A stretch of 64,000 nt of DNA, from NCBI RefSeq assembly GCF_900182745.1, contig NZ_FXTY01000004.1:186001-250000 (forward strand). Direction: 5' to 3'. Source of the DNA: Shimia sagamensis (GTDB lineage Bacteria; Pseudomonadota; Alphaproteobacteria; Rhodobacterales; Rhodobacteraceae). The notes below the pieces were generated by a model. The model was not told the origin of the DNA. It did no database searches and saw nothing but the letters and a program-made list of their open reading frames with translations. Within the stretch, counting starts at the first letter, position 1. Each line of letters starts with the position of its first letter. The translations under genes and the position numbers were made by a program. Positions 26,492 to 35,412 of the stretch are shown piece after piece.

Positions 26492-26502
26492 CTGCACAGC
26501 AG
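26492..26502. promoter_or_regulatory. PhaR operator between phaZ and phaC
   Basis: CTGC-ACA-GCAG matches the CTGC-N3/4-GCAG motif known for PhaR of Paracoccus. It is 25 bases upstream of the phaC start and 74 bases upstream of phaZ, placed so that PhaR could control both. Confidence 0.75.
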
Positions 26503-26526
26503 CGACATTAGGGCGGATAGGTTAAT

Positions 26527-28320
26527 ATGACAACAAATGAGACTGAATCTGGCGAAAAAATGGACCGCCTGAACGCGAATTTGGCAAAAGTTGAAGCATT
26601 GTCGTTGCGATTAACCGAAGTTCTTGGGCGACGTAAGCCATTGAGAGATGAGCTAAATTCCCCCGAACCTGAAGTATTCATGAACGCTGCCAGTGCCTAT
26701 TGGCAGGCGATGGTCGACAACCCCGGAAAAGTTATCGAAAACCAGCTCGATCTGTGGAGTAAGTCGGTTAAATCCTTTGTGGACGCACAGAATATCATGC
26801 TTAAGGGGCAGTTTTCTGCACCGCAGGATGAGACGCCGACAGACCGGCGATTCTCTCATCCAATGTGGAAATCGCACCCCTATTTCAATCTGCTCAAACA
26901 GCAGTACATGCGCAATTCTGAGGCGATCAAAGCGGCTGTTGGCGAGCTTGAAGGACTGGCTCCCAAAGACAAGCAGAGGATCGAATATTTCTCCAATCAG
27001 ATTGTCGACATGATGTCGCCAACCAATTTTTTGGGCACAAATCCCGATGCGTTGGAACGAGCGGTGGAGACCGAAGGTCAGTCATTGATTGATGGGTTGC
27101 AGAACATGATCTCTGATCTGGAAGCCAACAACGGTGAACTCTTGGTGAAGCTGGCCGACGAGGATGCCTTTGAGATTGGCCGCAACATTGCGACAGCGCC
27201 AGGCAAGGTGGTGTTCCGCAACCGGATGTTCGAGCTTTTGCAGTTCTCGCCGACCACCGACACAGTGCATGAAGTCCCGCTGATCATCTTTCCGCCCTGG
27301 ATCAACAAATACTACATTTTGGACCTCAAAGAGCAGAACAGCCTGATCCGTTGGTGTGTGGCGCAAGGCTACACGGTGTTTGTGGTGAGCTGGGTCAATC
27401 CGGATCTGTCCCATGCGGATGTGGGGCTGGATGACTATATTGAGGAGGGGTTCCTTGAGGCGATCGCTCAGGTCAAAGGCATCACCAAACAGAAACAGGT
27501 GAATGCTGTTGGTTATTGTATTGCAGGGACCACGCTGCATTTGACGTTGTCGTTGATGAAGCAGCGCGGTGATACGTCGGTCAAGTCGGCGACGTTCTTC
27601 ACGACGCTGACGGATTTTTCCGATCAAGGAGAATTCACACCGTTTTTGCAGGATGATTTTATCGACGGCATTGATGATGAGATCGAGGAGTTTGGCATTC
27701 TGCGTTCCTTTATCATGCAGCGCACGTTCAGTTTCCTGCGGTCCAATGATTTGATCTACGGTCCCGCGATCAAGAGTTATTTCATGGGCGAGGCGCCCCC
27801 TGCCTTTGATCTGCTCTATTGGAACGGCGATGGCTCGGGCCTGCCGGGCAAGATGGCGCATCAATATTTGCGTGAGCTGTGCCAAGCCAACAAATTTGTC
27901 GGCGAGGGCGTCGAACTGTGTGGCACAACGCTCAAGATCAGCGAAGTGGATGTGCCAATTTGTTCTGTAACTTGTGAAACGGATCACATTGCACGGTGGA
28001 AAGACTGTTATCACGGGTTCCAGCAGACCAAGAGCCGGTCCAAGACCTTTATTGTATCTCAGTCAGGTCACATCGCCGGGATTGTGAATCCGCCGAGCAA
28101 AAAGAAGTACGGCCACTACACCAATACCGACCTGAAAGGGAGCGCTGCGGACTGGATGAATGGCGCAACCTTCCAAGAGGGGTCCTGGTGGCCGCGTTGG
28201 GATGGCTGGCTATCCAAAAAATCGGGCAAAAAGATCGCTGCGCGGCAACCCGGGGATGAATCACATCCAACGCTTGGTGAGGCTCCAGGCAGTTATGTCC
28301 TGAAAAAAGCTTATAAATAA
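26527..28320 (+). CDS. phaC: Class I poly(R)-hydroxyalkanoate synthase
   Basis: Polymerises 3-hydroxybutyryl-CoA at the granule surface. The 597-residue length fits class I. The lipase-like box is GYCIAGT with catalytic Cys331; the aspartate is in SVTCETDHIARW and the histidine in SQSGHIAGIVNPP. The N-terminal half (residues 1-200) is the usual less conserved region ending in RNRMFELLQFSP. It is divergent from phaZ and followed by phaP and phaR, forming one PHB metabolism cluster. Confidence 0.97.
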   Translation: MTTNETESGEKMDRLNANLAKVEALSLRLTEVLGRRKPLRDELNSPEPEVFMNAASAYWQAMVDNPGKVIENQLDLWSKSVKSFVDAQNIMLKGQFSAPQDETPTDRRFSHPMWKSHPYFNLLKQQYMRNSEAIKAAVGELEGLAPKDKQRIEYFSNQIVDMMSPTNFLGTNPDALERAVETEGQSLIDGLQNMISDLEANNGELLVKLADEDAFEIGRNIATAPGKVVFRNRMFELLQFSPTTDTVHEVPLIIFPPWINKYYILDLKEQNSLIRWCVAQGYTVFVVSWVNPDLSHADVGLDDYIEEGFLEAIAQVKGITKQKQVNAVGYCIAGTTLHLTLSLMKQRGDTSVKSATFFTTLTDFSDQGEFTPFLQDDFIDGIDDEIEEFGILRSFIMQRTFSFLRSNDLIYGPAIKSYFMGEAPPAFDLLYWNGDGSGLPGKMAHQYLRELCQANKFVGEGVELCGTTLKISEVDVPICSVTCETDHIARWKDCYHGFQQTKSRSKTFIVSQSGHIAGIVNPPSKKKYGHYTNTDLKGSAADWMNGATFQEGSWWPRWDGWLSKKSGKKIAARQPGDESHPTLGEAPGSYVLKKAYK

Positions 28321-28341
28321 CAGGATATTGAAAGGTTTTTG

Positions 28342-28381
28342 CTGCGCTGCAGCAAAAAATACTTGAAATGCTGCGGTGCAG
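28342..28381 (+). promoter_or_regulatory. Two PhaR operators upstream of phaP
   Basis: CTGC-GCT-GCAG (28342-28352) and CTGC-GGT-GCAG (28371-28381) are two exact CTGC-N3-GCAG sites with centres 29 bases apart. The first also forms the middle of a hairpin with ten-base arms (28336-28345 and 28349-28358). They lie about 85-120 bases before phaP, as expected for PhaR repression that is lifted when PhaR moves to PHB granules. Confidence 0.85.
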
Positions 28382-28464
28382 AATGCATATTCATTCCTGA
28401 GACTAGAAACGCAGCCCATACTCCTCCTCATCACGGGCTGTCATTTGTTTAAGGAACTATACCA

Positions 28465-28911
28465 ATGGCAAAAGCGACACAGGACATGACCGCAATGTTC
28501 AAAGACGTATTGGGTGCATTCCCGGTTGATACAACAGCATTTGAAGGCGCTTTCAAAAACTCCGCAGCGCTGAACGAGAAGCTGACCACTGTTGCGCTGG
28601 GCGCGGCTGAAAAGTCATCTGAGATCTCCACCAAGTGGACCAAAGACACTCTGGCGAAGCTGGGTGACATGACCAAAGCCAAAGAAGATCCAGCGGATTA
28701 CGCCAAAGCGATGACCGATTTTGCGTCCGCACAGGCTGAAGTTGCTGCAGAAAACATGGCTGCGTTTGCTGAAGTTGCGAAAAAAGTTCAGATGGAAACT
28801 GTTGAGCTGCTGATGTCTGCTGGCAAAGAAGCTTCTGAGGAAGCAACCGCCGCTGTGAAAAAGGCCACAAACGACGTGTCCGCAGCCGCAAAAAAAGCGA
28901 CTTCCAAGTAA
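28465..28911 (+). CDS. phaP: Phasin (PHB granule-associated protein)
   Basis: A 148-residue amphipathic helical protein that coats PHB granules and controls their number and size. It is rich in Ala, Lys and Glu, has no cysteine, and shows long helices with coiled-coil character (about 20-140), ending in an Ala/Lys-rich AAKKATSK tail. AAGGA at 28451-28455 marks a strong ribosome site. Two PhaR operators precede it and a strong terminator follows, so it is expressed as its own highly regulated unit. Confidence 0.93.
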   Translation: MAKATQDMTAMFKDVLGAFPVDTTAFEGAFKNSAALNEKLTTVALGAAEKSSEISTKWTKDTLAKLGDMTKAKEDPADYAKAMTDFASAQAEVAAENMAAFAEVAKKVQMETVELLMSAGKEASEEATAAVKKATNDVSAAAKKATSK

Positions 28912-28961
28912 GAAAAGCCGCAACTCGGTACCCTTATCCTCCCTGAGGGTGCAGATTGCGT

Positions 28962-28991
28962 GAGCGGGCTTTATGCCCGCTCTTTCTTTTT
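28962..28991 (+). terminator. Intrinsic terminator after phaP
   Basis: GAGCGGGC (28962-28969) pairs with GCCCGCTC (28975-28982), loop TTTAT region, then TTTCTTTTT. It separates phaP from phaR. Two CTGCAG hexamers (28995-29000 and 29016-29021) follow and might contribute to PhaR autoregulation. Confidence 0.88.
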
Positions 28992-29047
28992 GTGCTGCAG
29001 TCGCATAGGCTTTTTCTGCAGCGCGCAAAACATTTGGGGAGAATGAC

Positions 29048-29599
29048 GTGGGCGAAGACACCAAACCACTGCTGATCAAACGCTACGCCAGCCGGCGGCT
29101 CTACAATACAGAGACCAGTGACTATGTCACATTGGAGGATATTGCCGGTTTCATTCGATCCGGCCGCGAAGTCCAGATCATCGATCTAAAAAGCGGGGAT
29201 GATCTGACCCGCCAGTACCTGCTTCAAATCATTGCAGAACATGAGAGTCGCGGTGAGAATGTTTTGCCTGTGAATGTGCTCAACGATCTGGTGCGCGCTT
29301 ATACAACTCAGGCAACTTCGATGGTTCCCCAATTCTTGCAGACTTCTTTTGACATGCTGCGTGACAGCCAAGAAAAAGTTATGGAAAGCATGGGCACCGG
29401 TATGGCAATGCCGGGTCTGGAAGCGATGCAGGCGCAGCAAGAAGCTTTCATGAAGGCAATGACCGGCGGCGTGGCTTGGCCGGGAGGCGCTGCACCCGGT
29501 GCTGAGAAAGAAGAAGCAGCCAGTGGTGACGGCGAAGATCTCGACGACATCAAGAAGCAGTTGGCCGAATTGCAGGACAAACTGTCCAAGTTGAAGTAA
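29048..29599 (+). CDS. phaR: PHB synthesis repressor PhaR
   Basis: A 183-residue regulator that binds DNA at phaP-type operators and also binds PHB, so that polymer synthesis relieves repression. The N-terminal domain (LLIKRYASRRLYNTETSDYVTL and the following DIAGFIRSGREVQIID) is the PHB/PHA accumulation regulator domain; the C-terminal half is Met/Gln-rich, then acidic, and ends in a short coiled coil (DDIKKQLAELQDKLSKLK). The start is a GTG with GGGGA eight bases upstream; an ATG five bases earlier is out of frame. Confidence 0.95.
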   Translation: MGEDTKPLLIKRYASRRLYNTETSDYVTLEDIAGFIRSGREVQIIDLKSGDDLTRQYLLQIIAEHESRGENVLPVNVLNDLVRAYTTQATSMVPQFLQTSFDMLRDSQEKVMESMGTGMAMPGLEAMQAQQEAFMKAMTGGVAWPGGAAPGAEKEEAASGDGEDLDDIKKQLAELQDKLSKLK

Positions 29600-29628
29600 C
29601 AACTCTCCGCAGTTTTAATTCAGTTTAA

Positions 29629-29651
29629 GTGGCGCGCATTTAGTGCGCCAC
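29629..29651 (+). terminator. Hairpin after phaR (weak)
   Basis: GTGGCGC (29629-29635) pairs with GCGCCAC (29645-29651), 30 bases after the phaR stop. No T run follows, so function as an intrinsic terminator is doubtful. The stretch from here to 29757 contains a direct repeat of TTACCTGT near 29690-29708 and presumably the promoter of the HU-like gene. Confidence 0.35.
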
Positions 29652-29757
29652 CGGTGTCTGGCGACCAGATATTGTGGGAAATTAACGATTTACCTGTCTT
29701 TTACCTGTTGCGCTCGCTATGCTGGTGTTGTTGAGCAGACCAGTGAGGTAGAAAGCC

Positions 29758-30195
29758 ATGGCTAAGGCTCCCGCAACGACGCGCAAGAGCGCGTCCAGCA
29801 GTAAGACGCGTGCGCGCGCAACCACGTCCCGCAAAACCAGCACCAGCTTGAAAGAGATTGCAGAGGCGGCGGAGCCGACTCCTTCGGTTGTGGCCGAGGG
29901 GCCAACGGAGGACGGCGGTTTGGATCTCATGCGCAAGAAAGAACTCATTGAAGCGGCTGTCCTGCGAGCTGGCGTGAAGAAGCGTGACGCCAAGCCAGCT
30001 ATTGAGGCGGCACTTTCAATCATCGGGGAAACCCTCACGTCGGGGCGCGGTTTGAACATGCCTGGTCTTGGCAAAGTGAAAGTGCAAAACAGCAAAGAGT
30101 TGGAAGATGTGCAGGTGGTGAATCTGCGGCTGCGACGTAAAACTGGCGAAGCCGAAGAAACTGTCAAAGAGGGGCTTGCAGAGCCTGCGGAGTGA
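29758..30195 (+). CDS. HU-family DNA-binding protein with basic N-terminal extension
   Basis: 145 residues. The C-terminal two thirds (from about residue 58, MRKKELIEAAVLRAGVKK) has the HU/IHF fold; the DNA-contacting arm is short and altered (RGLNMPGLGKVKVQNSKE replaces the usual G-F-G-F-x-R segment). The first 35 residues are a Lys/Arg/Ser/Thr/Ala-rich tail resembling histone H1-like extensions. The tail plus the divergent arm set it apart from standard 90-residue HU. It probably acts as a nucleoid-associated protein. The ATG at 29758 has GAGG upstream. Confidence 0.85.
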   Translation: MAKAPATTRKSASSSKTRARATTSRKTSTSLKEIAEAAEPTPSVVAEGPTEDGGLDLMRKKELIEAAVLRAGVKKRDAKPAIEAALSIIGETLTSGRGLNMPGLGKVKVQNSKELEDVQVVNLRLRRKTGEAEETVKEGLAEPAE

Positions 30196-30213
30196 GTTTA
30201 GAAGGCGCGCACC

Positions 30214-30289
<76 letters not shown>

Positions 30290-30298
30290 TTAATTTCG

Positions 30299-30336
30299 CG
30301 GGCGCTCCCTTAAGTGGTTGAGCGCCCGTTTCTTTT
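30299..30336 (+). terminator. Terminator after tRNA-Val copy 1
   Basis: CGGGCGCTC (30299-30307) pairs with GAGCGCCCG (30320-30328), then TTTCTTTT. It ends the tRNA transcript just before the convergent GlxA-type gene. Confidence 0.85.
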
Positions 30337-30344
30337 ACGGTGTG

Positions 30345-31346
30345 TTACCCGTGTCCGGCAGAGAACCGGTGAGGTGAAATGCCGTAGGTTTCGCGGAATC
30401 GTTTTGAGAAATTTCCAGCGGACTCATATCCACAGGCTATCGCCACATCGACAACCGGCATGTCGGTCTCAGCCAGTAAGATACGGGCGCGTTGCAAGCG
30501 CAGGTCTTGAAGGAAGCGTTTTGGGGTGGTGTTGAGGTGCGTCTTGAAGAGTCGCTCCATCTGGCGGCGGGAGACGCCGAGGCCGCGCGCCACCTGATCG
30601 AGGTCGATCGACTCTTCAAGATTCTCTTCAAAGTGCGCGATGATCTTGACTAGCTTGTCGTTGCGGTTGCCTATCACCGCGGCGGTCGAGCTTTGCTGAC
30701 GGTCGGTCTCTGAGCGCTGTACTGTGTGGAGGCACATATTGAGCACGGCCCGGGCGAGCGGCGCTCCGTGGCGGTCGTAGATCAGCTTCAGGAACAGGTC
30801 CATGGCCGCGACCCCACCACCGCAGGTCATGATGCGATCATCAATCGCATAGAGCTGTTCTAGCGGGTCCAGGGTTGGGTACATCTCCCGAAAAGGGGTG
30901 ATGTTCTCCCAATGCAGGGTGAAGTCTTTGCCTTCAAGGATGCCTGCCTTGGCTAAAGTGAATGCCCCGGTGCACAAGCCCCCAACCCGGCGGCCGGTGC
31001 GCCATTGATGGCGAATCCAATCGCCCACTTTGGCTGTGGCCGCGCGCTCCGGTTCTACCCCGGAGCAAACAAAGACGCAGGCGTTGGTGGGAGTGTCGCC
31101 AAGCTGCGCGTCGATGCCTATTTCGATTCCATTGGAGCAGCGCACGTTTTCGCCGGTTTCCGACATGGTGGTCCATGTGTAGAGAATCTGTCCGGTGAGC
31201 TGGTTTGCGATGCGCAAGGTCTCCACGGCAGAGGTAAACGCCAACATTGAAAGATTCGGCTGCAGCGCGAATACAATAGGATCAGGAGATTCTACTGCAT
31301 CAACAGCAACGTGGGCGACGCCCTTGGGCACAATTGGATCGGGCAT
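30345..31346 (-). CDS. GlxA/AraC family transcriptional regulator
   Basis: 333 residues: an N-terminal DJ-1/PfpI-like domain (about 20-190; GLCTGAFTLAKAGIL holds the nucleophile-elbow-like cysteine) and a C-terminal AraC DNA-binding domain (about 225-330; two helix-turn-helices, ending in GYESAGNFSKRFRETYGISPHRF). Relatives in alphaproteobacteria and pseudomonads control carnitine, glycine betaine or amino acid use. No obvious catabolic target is adjacent: the gene is enclosed by two identical tRNA-Val genes. Confidence 0.92.
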   Translation of the reverse strand: MPDPIVPKGVAHVAVDAVESPDPIVFALQPNLSMLAFTSAVETLRIANQLTGQILYTWTTMSETGENVRCSNGIEIGIDAQLGDTPTNACVFVCSGVEPERAATAKVGDWIRHQWRTGRRVGGLCTGAFTLAKAGILEGKDFTLHWENITPFREMYPTLDPLEQLYAIDDRIMTCGGGVAAMDLFLKLIYDRHGAPLARAVLNMCLHTVQRSETDRQQSSTAAVIGNRNDKLVKIIAHFEENLEESIDLDQVARGLGVSRRQMERLFKTHLNTTPKRFLQDLRLQRARILLAETDMPVVDVAIACGYESAGNFSKRFRETYGISPHRFSAGHG

Positions 31347-31463
31347 GGGGTGGTCATTTCCCTTTTTTTTGGGCCACCCTATGAGGAAGTTCGGTTAGAC
31401 GCAAAGAAAGTTCATAAAGGGGGCTTGCATGTGCCCGCGGTAGGGTCTAAATCCCCGCCTACC

Positions 31464-31539
<76 letters not shown>

Positions 31540-31665
31540 TTTCCCTCTACCAGCGCCAAAATTCCGAGAGCTTCTAGAGGCGCTCTCAGTTGCAAATTTC
31601 CAAGTGATGTTGACCAAATTGAGTGTTTGGCCGGGTTGGCTATTGTTTTTTACATGCTCGGGAAC

Positions 31666-31692
31666 AAAAAAAGCGATCCCCGAAGGGACCGC
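31666..31692 (-). terminator. Terminator after small lipoprotein gene
   Basis: On the minus strand GCGGTCCC-TTCG-GGGATCGC forms an eight-base stem with one G-T pair and a stable TTCG loop, followed by seven T. It lies 27 bases beyond the lipoprotein stop. Confidence 0.85.
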
Positions 31693-31718
31693 CCGAAATT
31701 CCAGTCAGTGGCTGAAAT

Positions 31719-31910
31719 TTAGCCAGCAGTTGCCGGTGCGCAAACCAGGGCGCCGGAGTCTGTGGTCAGCAGGTCGTAACCGGCCATACAGCTTGCGTTG
31801 CCGCGTTTGTCAAAATCAGGCTGAGCGTAAACCGGGGTAGGCTCTTCTTGCTGAGAACACGCAGCAAGAGTGATACCGGCAACACACAGGGCAGCATAAA
31901 GTGGTTTCAT
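31719..31910 (-). CDS. Small lipoprotein of unknown function
   Basis: 63 residues: a lipoprotein signal MKPLYAALCVAGITLAAC with lipobox L-A-A-C, so a mature chain of about 46 residues anchored to a membrane. It contains two further cysteines (ASCMAGYD and ALVCAPA) that could form a disulfide. A strong terminator follows directly. I do not recognise the family. Reading-frame length is short, but signal, terminator and spacing together support a real gene. Confidence 0.78.
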   Translation of the reverse strand: MKPLYAALCVAGITLAACSQQEEPTPVYAQPDFDKRGNASCMAGYDLLTTDSGALVCAPATAG

Positions 31911-32146
31911 CGGGTTATTCCTTCAAAGGTAATTGAATCAAGTAAGCACATCTAATCACAAAAAATTCAGCGCGCAAAGCACTCTACGCGGGAGTCTGCC
32001 AATGAAGAAACCCCTGTGGTGAATGGCCAACATTACGCTTCGGAAAATTTCTTCGATTTTCGTGCGGATATCCGCTTGACGCGCCAGAGCACTCGGCATA
32101 AACCACGCCACACGCTGAACGGCATACGCCAGACAGCAGGTAGTGA

Positions 32147-32223
32147 GCGGTTGTAGCTCAGTTGGTTAGAGTACCGGCCTGTCACGCCGGGGGTCGCGGG
32201 TTCGAGCCCCGTCAACCGCGCCA
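32147..32223 (+). tRNA. tRNA-Asp (GTC), copy 1
   Basis: A 77-base cloverleaf with encoded CCA. Acceptor GCGGTTG/CAACCGC; anticodon stem CCGGC/GCCGG around CTGTCAC, anticodon GTC (aspartate). An identical copy lies 61 bases downstream. No protein-coding gene was seen in the roughly 236 bases before it. Confidence 0.97.
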
Positions 32224-32284
32224 CACTACCAACCCAAGTCCTGGGCCTTCGGGAATGGACACGCCGAAAGGCGAAGATATATGC

Positions 32285-32361
32285 GCGGTTGTAGCTCAGT
32301 TGGTTAGAGTACCGGCCTGTCACGCCGGGGGTCGCGGGTTCGAGCCCCGTCAACCGCGCCA
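32285..32361 (+). tRNA. tRNA-Asp (GTC), copy 2
   Basis: Identical to 32147-32223 from acceptor to CCA; anticodon GTC. The two copies form a direct tandem pair. The tRNA transcript probably ends at the bidirectional terminator at 32436-32463. Confidence 0.97.
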
Positions 32362-32435
32362 CTTCTTCCTCCCCTAAACAGAGATGATGAATTGGTTCCG
32401 CGCATACTATCTTTGCGTGGAATTTTGGTAGAATC

Positions 32436-32463
32436 AAAAAACGCGCCCATTGAGGCGCGTTTT
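32436..32463. terminator. Bidirectional terminator between tRNA-Asp and M20 peptidase gene
   Basis: AAAACGCGCC (32438-32447) pairs with GGCGCGTTTT (32454-32463), loop CATTGA region. T runs exist on both strands (six T on the minus strand), so it can end both convergent transcripts. Confidence 0.88.
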
Positions 32464-32487
32464 GTGATTTCTAGCCTTCTCAAAGGG

Positions 32488-33861
32488 TTAGTTGGAGAGT
32501 GCCGCCAGGATTCGCGCCCAAGAGCGGGTGCCTTTGTGGAAGCTCTCCACATTGTATTTCTCATTGGGAGAGTGGATTTGGTCGTCGTCGCGGCCAAAGC
32601 CAATCAGCATCGAATCCATGTTCAGCATCTCTTTGAAGAAGCCAGCGATCGGGATGGAGCCTCCGCAGCCGACATAGGCTGCAGGACGGGGCCACTCGTC
32701 ACTGAGCGCAATGCGCGCCTTTTCAAAAGCAGGGTCTTCGATCGACATTTGTGAGGCGGTGGAGCCTTTTTCGGAGCGGTACTCCACGGTGAACCCGTCT
32801 GGCAGGCGGCTTTCGAGGTGCGCGCGGAAGCTTGCGCGGATCTTGTCCGGATCTTGCTGGCCCACGAGGCGGAAAGATAGCTTGGCAGAGGCTTGTGACG
32901 GCAAAACGGTTTTGAAGCCGTCACCAGTGTAACCACCCCAGATTCCATTCACGTCACAGGTTGGACGGGACCAGATTTGTTCCAGCGGCGTGCGGTCTTG
33001 CTCGCCGGCTGGGGATTTCAAGCCCACATCGCCAAGGTAGATGCCGTGATCGAAATTCAAGCCCTGCCACTGCGCACGGATGTCGTCAGCCAATTCAGGC
33101 ACGTCGTTATAAAATCCATCCAATGTCACCGCGCCGGTGTCGTCATGTAGGTCGGCCAAGATACCGCTCAGTACACGGATTGGGTTCATGGCTATGCCGC
33201 CATACATTCCGGAGTGCAAATCGCGGCTTGGTCCGGTGATGGTGAAATCTTCGGCGAGTAAGCCGCGCAGCATGGTGGTGATCGCGGGGACGGCGCTTTC
33301 AAACAGGCCGGTGTCACAAATCAGGGCAATGTCGCAGCTCAACTCCTCAGCATTTTCCTTGAGGAACGGCACAAGACTTGGGGAGCCGGACTCTTCTTCG
33401 CCTTCAAACAGGAAGGTGATTTTGCAGGGCAGGGAGCCATGTTCGGATTTCCAGGCACGGCAGGCTTCCACAAAGGTCATCAACTGACCTTTATCATCAG
33501 ATGCACCGCGTGCGCGGATCACTTGGCCGGCGTCTGTATCTTCCAACGCAGGGTCAAAAGGGTCCCGGTCCCACAGCTCCAGCGGGTCAACCGGCTGCAC
33601 GTCATAGTGGCCGTAAAACAAAATGTGTGGTCCGGGGCCATCCACATGGCCAACAACCATTGGGTGGCCGGTTGTGGGACGTTTTTGTGCATCAATGCCA
33701 AGGCTTTGCAACTCATTGACCAGCCAATCCGCAGCAGCGTCCACATCGGTGTCAAACGCCGGGTCGGTCGAAATGGATTTTATGCGCAACAAGTCGAATA
33801 GGCGCTCCAACGCCTCTGGCATGTTTTGGTCGATGCGGGCGAGAACGGGATCAAGCGTCAT
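32488..33861 (-). CDS. M20 family metallopeptidase (dipeptidase-like)
   Basis: 457 residues, full length for the M20 dipeptidase group (CNDP-like). Metal-binding residues: the histidine in GHYDVQPVDP, the aspartate in GASDDKGQ, the glutamate pair in FEGEEESGSP, and a C-terminal histidine in DDQIHSPNEKYN. The dimerisation domain is in the middle (about 200-330). It probably cleaves dipeptides or related amides in the cytoplasm; no signal peptide is present. GGAGG lies just before the start. Confidence 0.93.
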   Translation of the reverse strand: MTLDPVLARIDQNMPEALERLFDLLRIKSISTDPAFDTDVDAAADWLVNELQSLGIDAQKRPTTGHPMVVGHVDGPGPHILFYGHYDVQPVDPLELWDRDPFDPALEDTDAGQVIRARGASDDKGQLMTFVEACRAWKSEHGSLPCKITFLFEGEEESGSPSLVPFLKENAEELSCDIALICDTGLFESAVPAITTMLRGLLAEDFTITGPSRDLHSGMYGGIAMNPIRVLSGILADLHDDTGAVTLDGFYNDVPELADDIRAQWQGLNFDHGIYLGDVGLKSPAGEQDRTPLEQIWSRPTCDVNGIWGGYTGDGFKTVLPSQASAKLSFRLVGQQDPDKIRASFRAHLESRLPDGFTVEYRSEKGSTASQMSIEDPAFEKARIALSDEWPRPAAYVGCGGSIPIAGFFKEMLNMDSMLIGFGRDDDQIHSPNEKYNVESFHKGTRSWARILAALSN

Positions 33862-33940
33862 GAAAGCCTCCTTTAGGTGCGACGATTTGCAGGGACCGTA
33901 TCACCCCAAGTCCGACTGTCCAGACTCGCTCTTTCACAGT

Positions 33941-33954
33941 TTGATCGATATCAA
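33941..33954. promoter_or_regulatory. FNR/FnrL box upstream of hemA
   Basis: TTGATCGATATCAA is a perfect match to the FNR consensus TTGAT-N4-ATCAA. It lies 125 bases upstream of the hemA start and 80 bases upstream of the divergent peptidase gene. In Rhodobacter, hemA is a known target of the oxygen-sensing regulator FnrL. Confidence 0.85.
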
Positions 33955-34078
33955 TGTGCAAAAGATGTATCATTTGGTAGCCATTGCCGAAAACGCGACA
34001 GATCACTAAAAGAGCGCCAATACCCAGAGGGGGTGTTGCGACGCCAGGTCGCCCGGACCGGGAAGAAGGAAAGCCACT

Positions 34079-35302
34079 GTGGATTATACTGCGAAGCTAG
34101 ATACCGCACTCACACGTCTTCATGACGAGGGGCGCTATCGCACGTTCATTGATATCGAGCGTAAGCAAGGCCATTTCCCACATGCCACTTGGACCCGCCC
34201 TGATGGCGAAGCGCAGCCAATTACCGTGTGGTGCGGCAACGACTACCTTGGCATGGGGCAACATCCAGTTGTGCTTGAGGCGATGCACGAAGCGGTGGAT
34301 GCCACCGGTGCGGGTTCCGGCGGGACGCGCAATATTTCCGGCACGACGGTGTATCACAAGCGTCTGGAAGCCGAGATTGCAGACTTGCATGGCAAAGAAT
34401 CAGCTCTGCTTTTTACCAGCGCCTACATCGCAAATGATGCAACTTTAAGTACTTTGCCAAAGCTCTTCCCTGGATTGATCATCTATTCGGACGAGTTGAA
34501 CCACGCCTCGATGATTGAAGGTGTGCGCCGCAACGGCGGGGCAAAACGCATCTTCAAACACAACGATGTGGCGCATCTGCGGGAACTTCTGGAAGCAGAT
34601 GATCCGGCGGCACCGAAGTTGATTGCCTTTGAATCGGTCTACTCGATGGACGGCGATTTTGGTCCAATTGAAGCGCTTTGTGATCTGGCCGACGAATTTG
34701 GCGCGCTGACCTATATTGATGAGGTGCACGCGGTGGGTATGTATGGCCCGCGCGGTGGTGGCGTGACCGAGCGTGACAATCTTGCGCATCGCATCGACAT
34801 CATCAATGGCACTTTGGCAAAAGCCTATGGTGTGATGGGGGGATACATCGCAGCGTCGGCGAAAATGTGTGATGCAGTAAGGTCTTATGCACCGGGTTTC
34901 ATCTTTACCACCTCGCTTCCGCCAGCCGTAGCTGCTGGGGCCGCGGCCTCTGTTGCACATCTGAAGAACGATCAGGCGCTGCGTGATCTGCACCAAACCC
35001 AGGCGCAGATTCTGAAGTTGCGTTTGAAAGGCTTGGGTCTGCCAATCATTGATCATGGCAGCCATATTGTACCGGTGATTGTAGGCAATCCTGTGCACAC
35101 AAAGGTGCTGTCTGATCATCTGTTGGAAGACTACGGCATCTATGTTCAGCCGATCAATTTCCCGACGGTCCCGCGTGGCACTGAGCGGCTACGATTCACA
35201 CCCTCGCCGGTGCATGGACCCAAGGAAATTGATGCCCTTGTGAGTGCGATGGACGCCCTTTGGAGCCACTGTGCGCTGAATCGTGCCGATATGGCGGGGT
35301 AA
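34079..35302 (+). CDS. hemA: 5-aminolevulinate synthase
   Basis: Condenses glycine with succinyl-CoA to 5-aminolevulinate, the first step of tetrapyrrole synthesis in alphaproteobacteria (Shemin pathway); it feeds haem and, via the corrin ring, the B12 needed by NrdJ. The 407-residue PLP enzyme has its cofactor lysine at position 248 ([13 protein letters not shown]), the same number as in the Rhodobacter enzyme; [12 protein letters not shown], the [11 protein letters not shown] loop and the [11 protein letters not shown] segment are typical. The start is a GTG with AAGGA eight bases upstream. An FNR box lies upstream. Confidence 0.97.
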   Translation: MDYTAKLDTALTRLHDEGRYRTFIDIERKQGHFPHATWTRPDGEAQPITVWCGNDYLGMGQHPVVLEAMHEAVDATGAGSGGTRNISGTTVYHKRLEAEIADLHGKESALLFTSAYIANDATLSTLPKLFPGLIIYSDELNHASMIEGVRRNGGAKRIFKHNDVAHLRELLEADDPAAPKLIAFESVYSMDGDFGPIEALCDLADEFGALTYIDEVHAVGMYGPRGGGVTERDNLAHRIDIINGTLAKAYGVMGGYIAASAKMCDAVRSYAPGFIFTTSLPPAVAAGAAASVAHLKNDQALRDLHQTQAQILKLRLKGLGLPIIDHGSHIVPVIVGNPVHTKVLSDHLLEDYGIYVQPINFPTVPRGTERLRFTPSPVHGPKEIDALVSAMDALWSHCALNRADMAG

Positions 35303-35412
35303 GATGACTTCTTAGTGTAGAAACCCTTGTTTGTGTTATATTCATTCCCAACAAGGGGATCGGTTCGAATCGGGGACTTTCAGGACCGGCGATGCAATAA
35401 GAGGCCAGTGGG

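Noticed and set aside
32033-32437. Minus-strand ORF with a repeated ARLTGLEPATPGVTGRYSNQ segment
   Set aside because: It is the antisense translation of the two tRNA-Asp genes; such spurious ORFs are well known.
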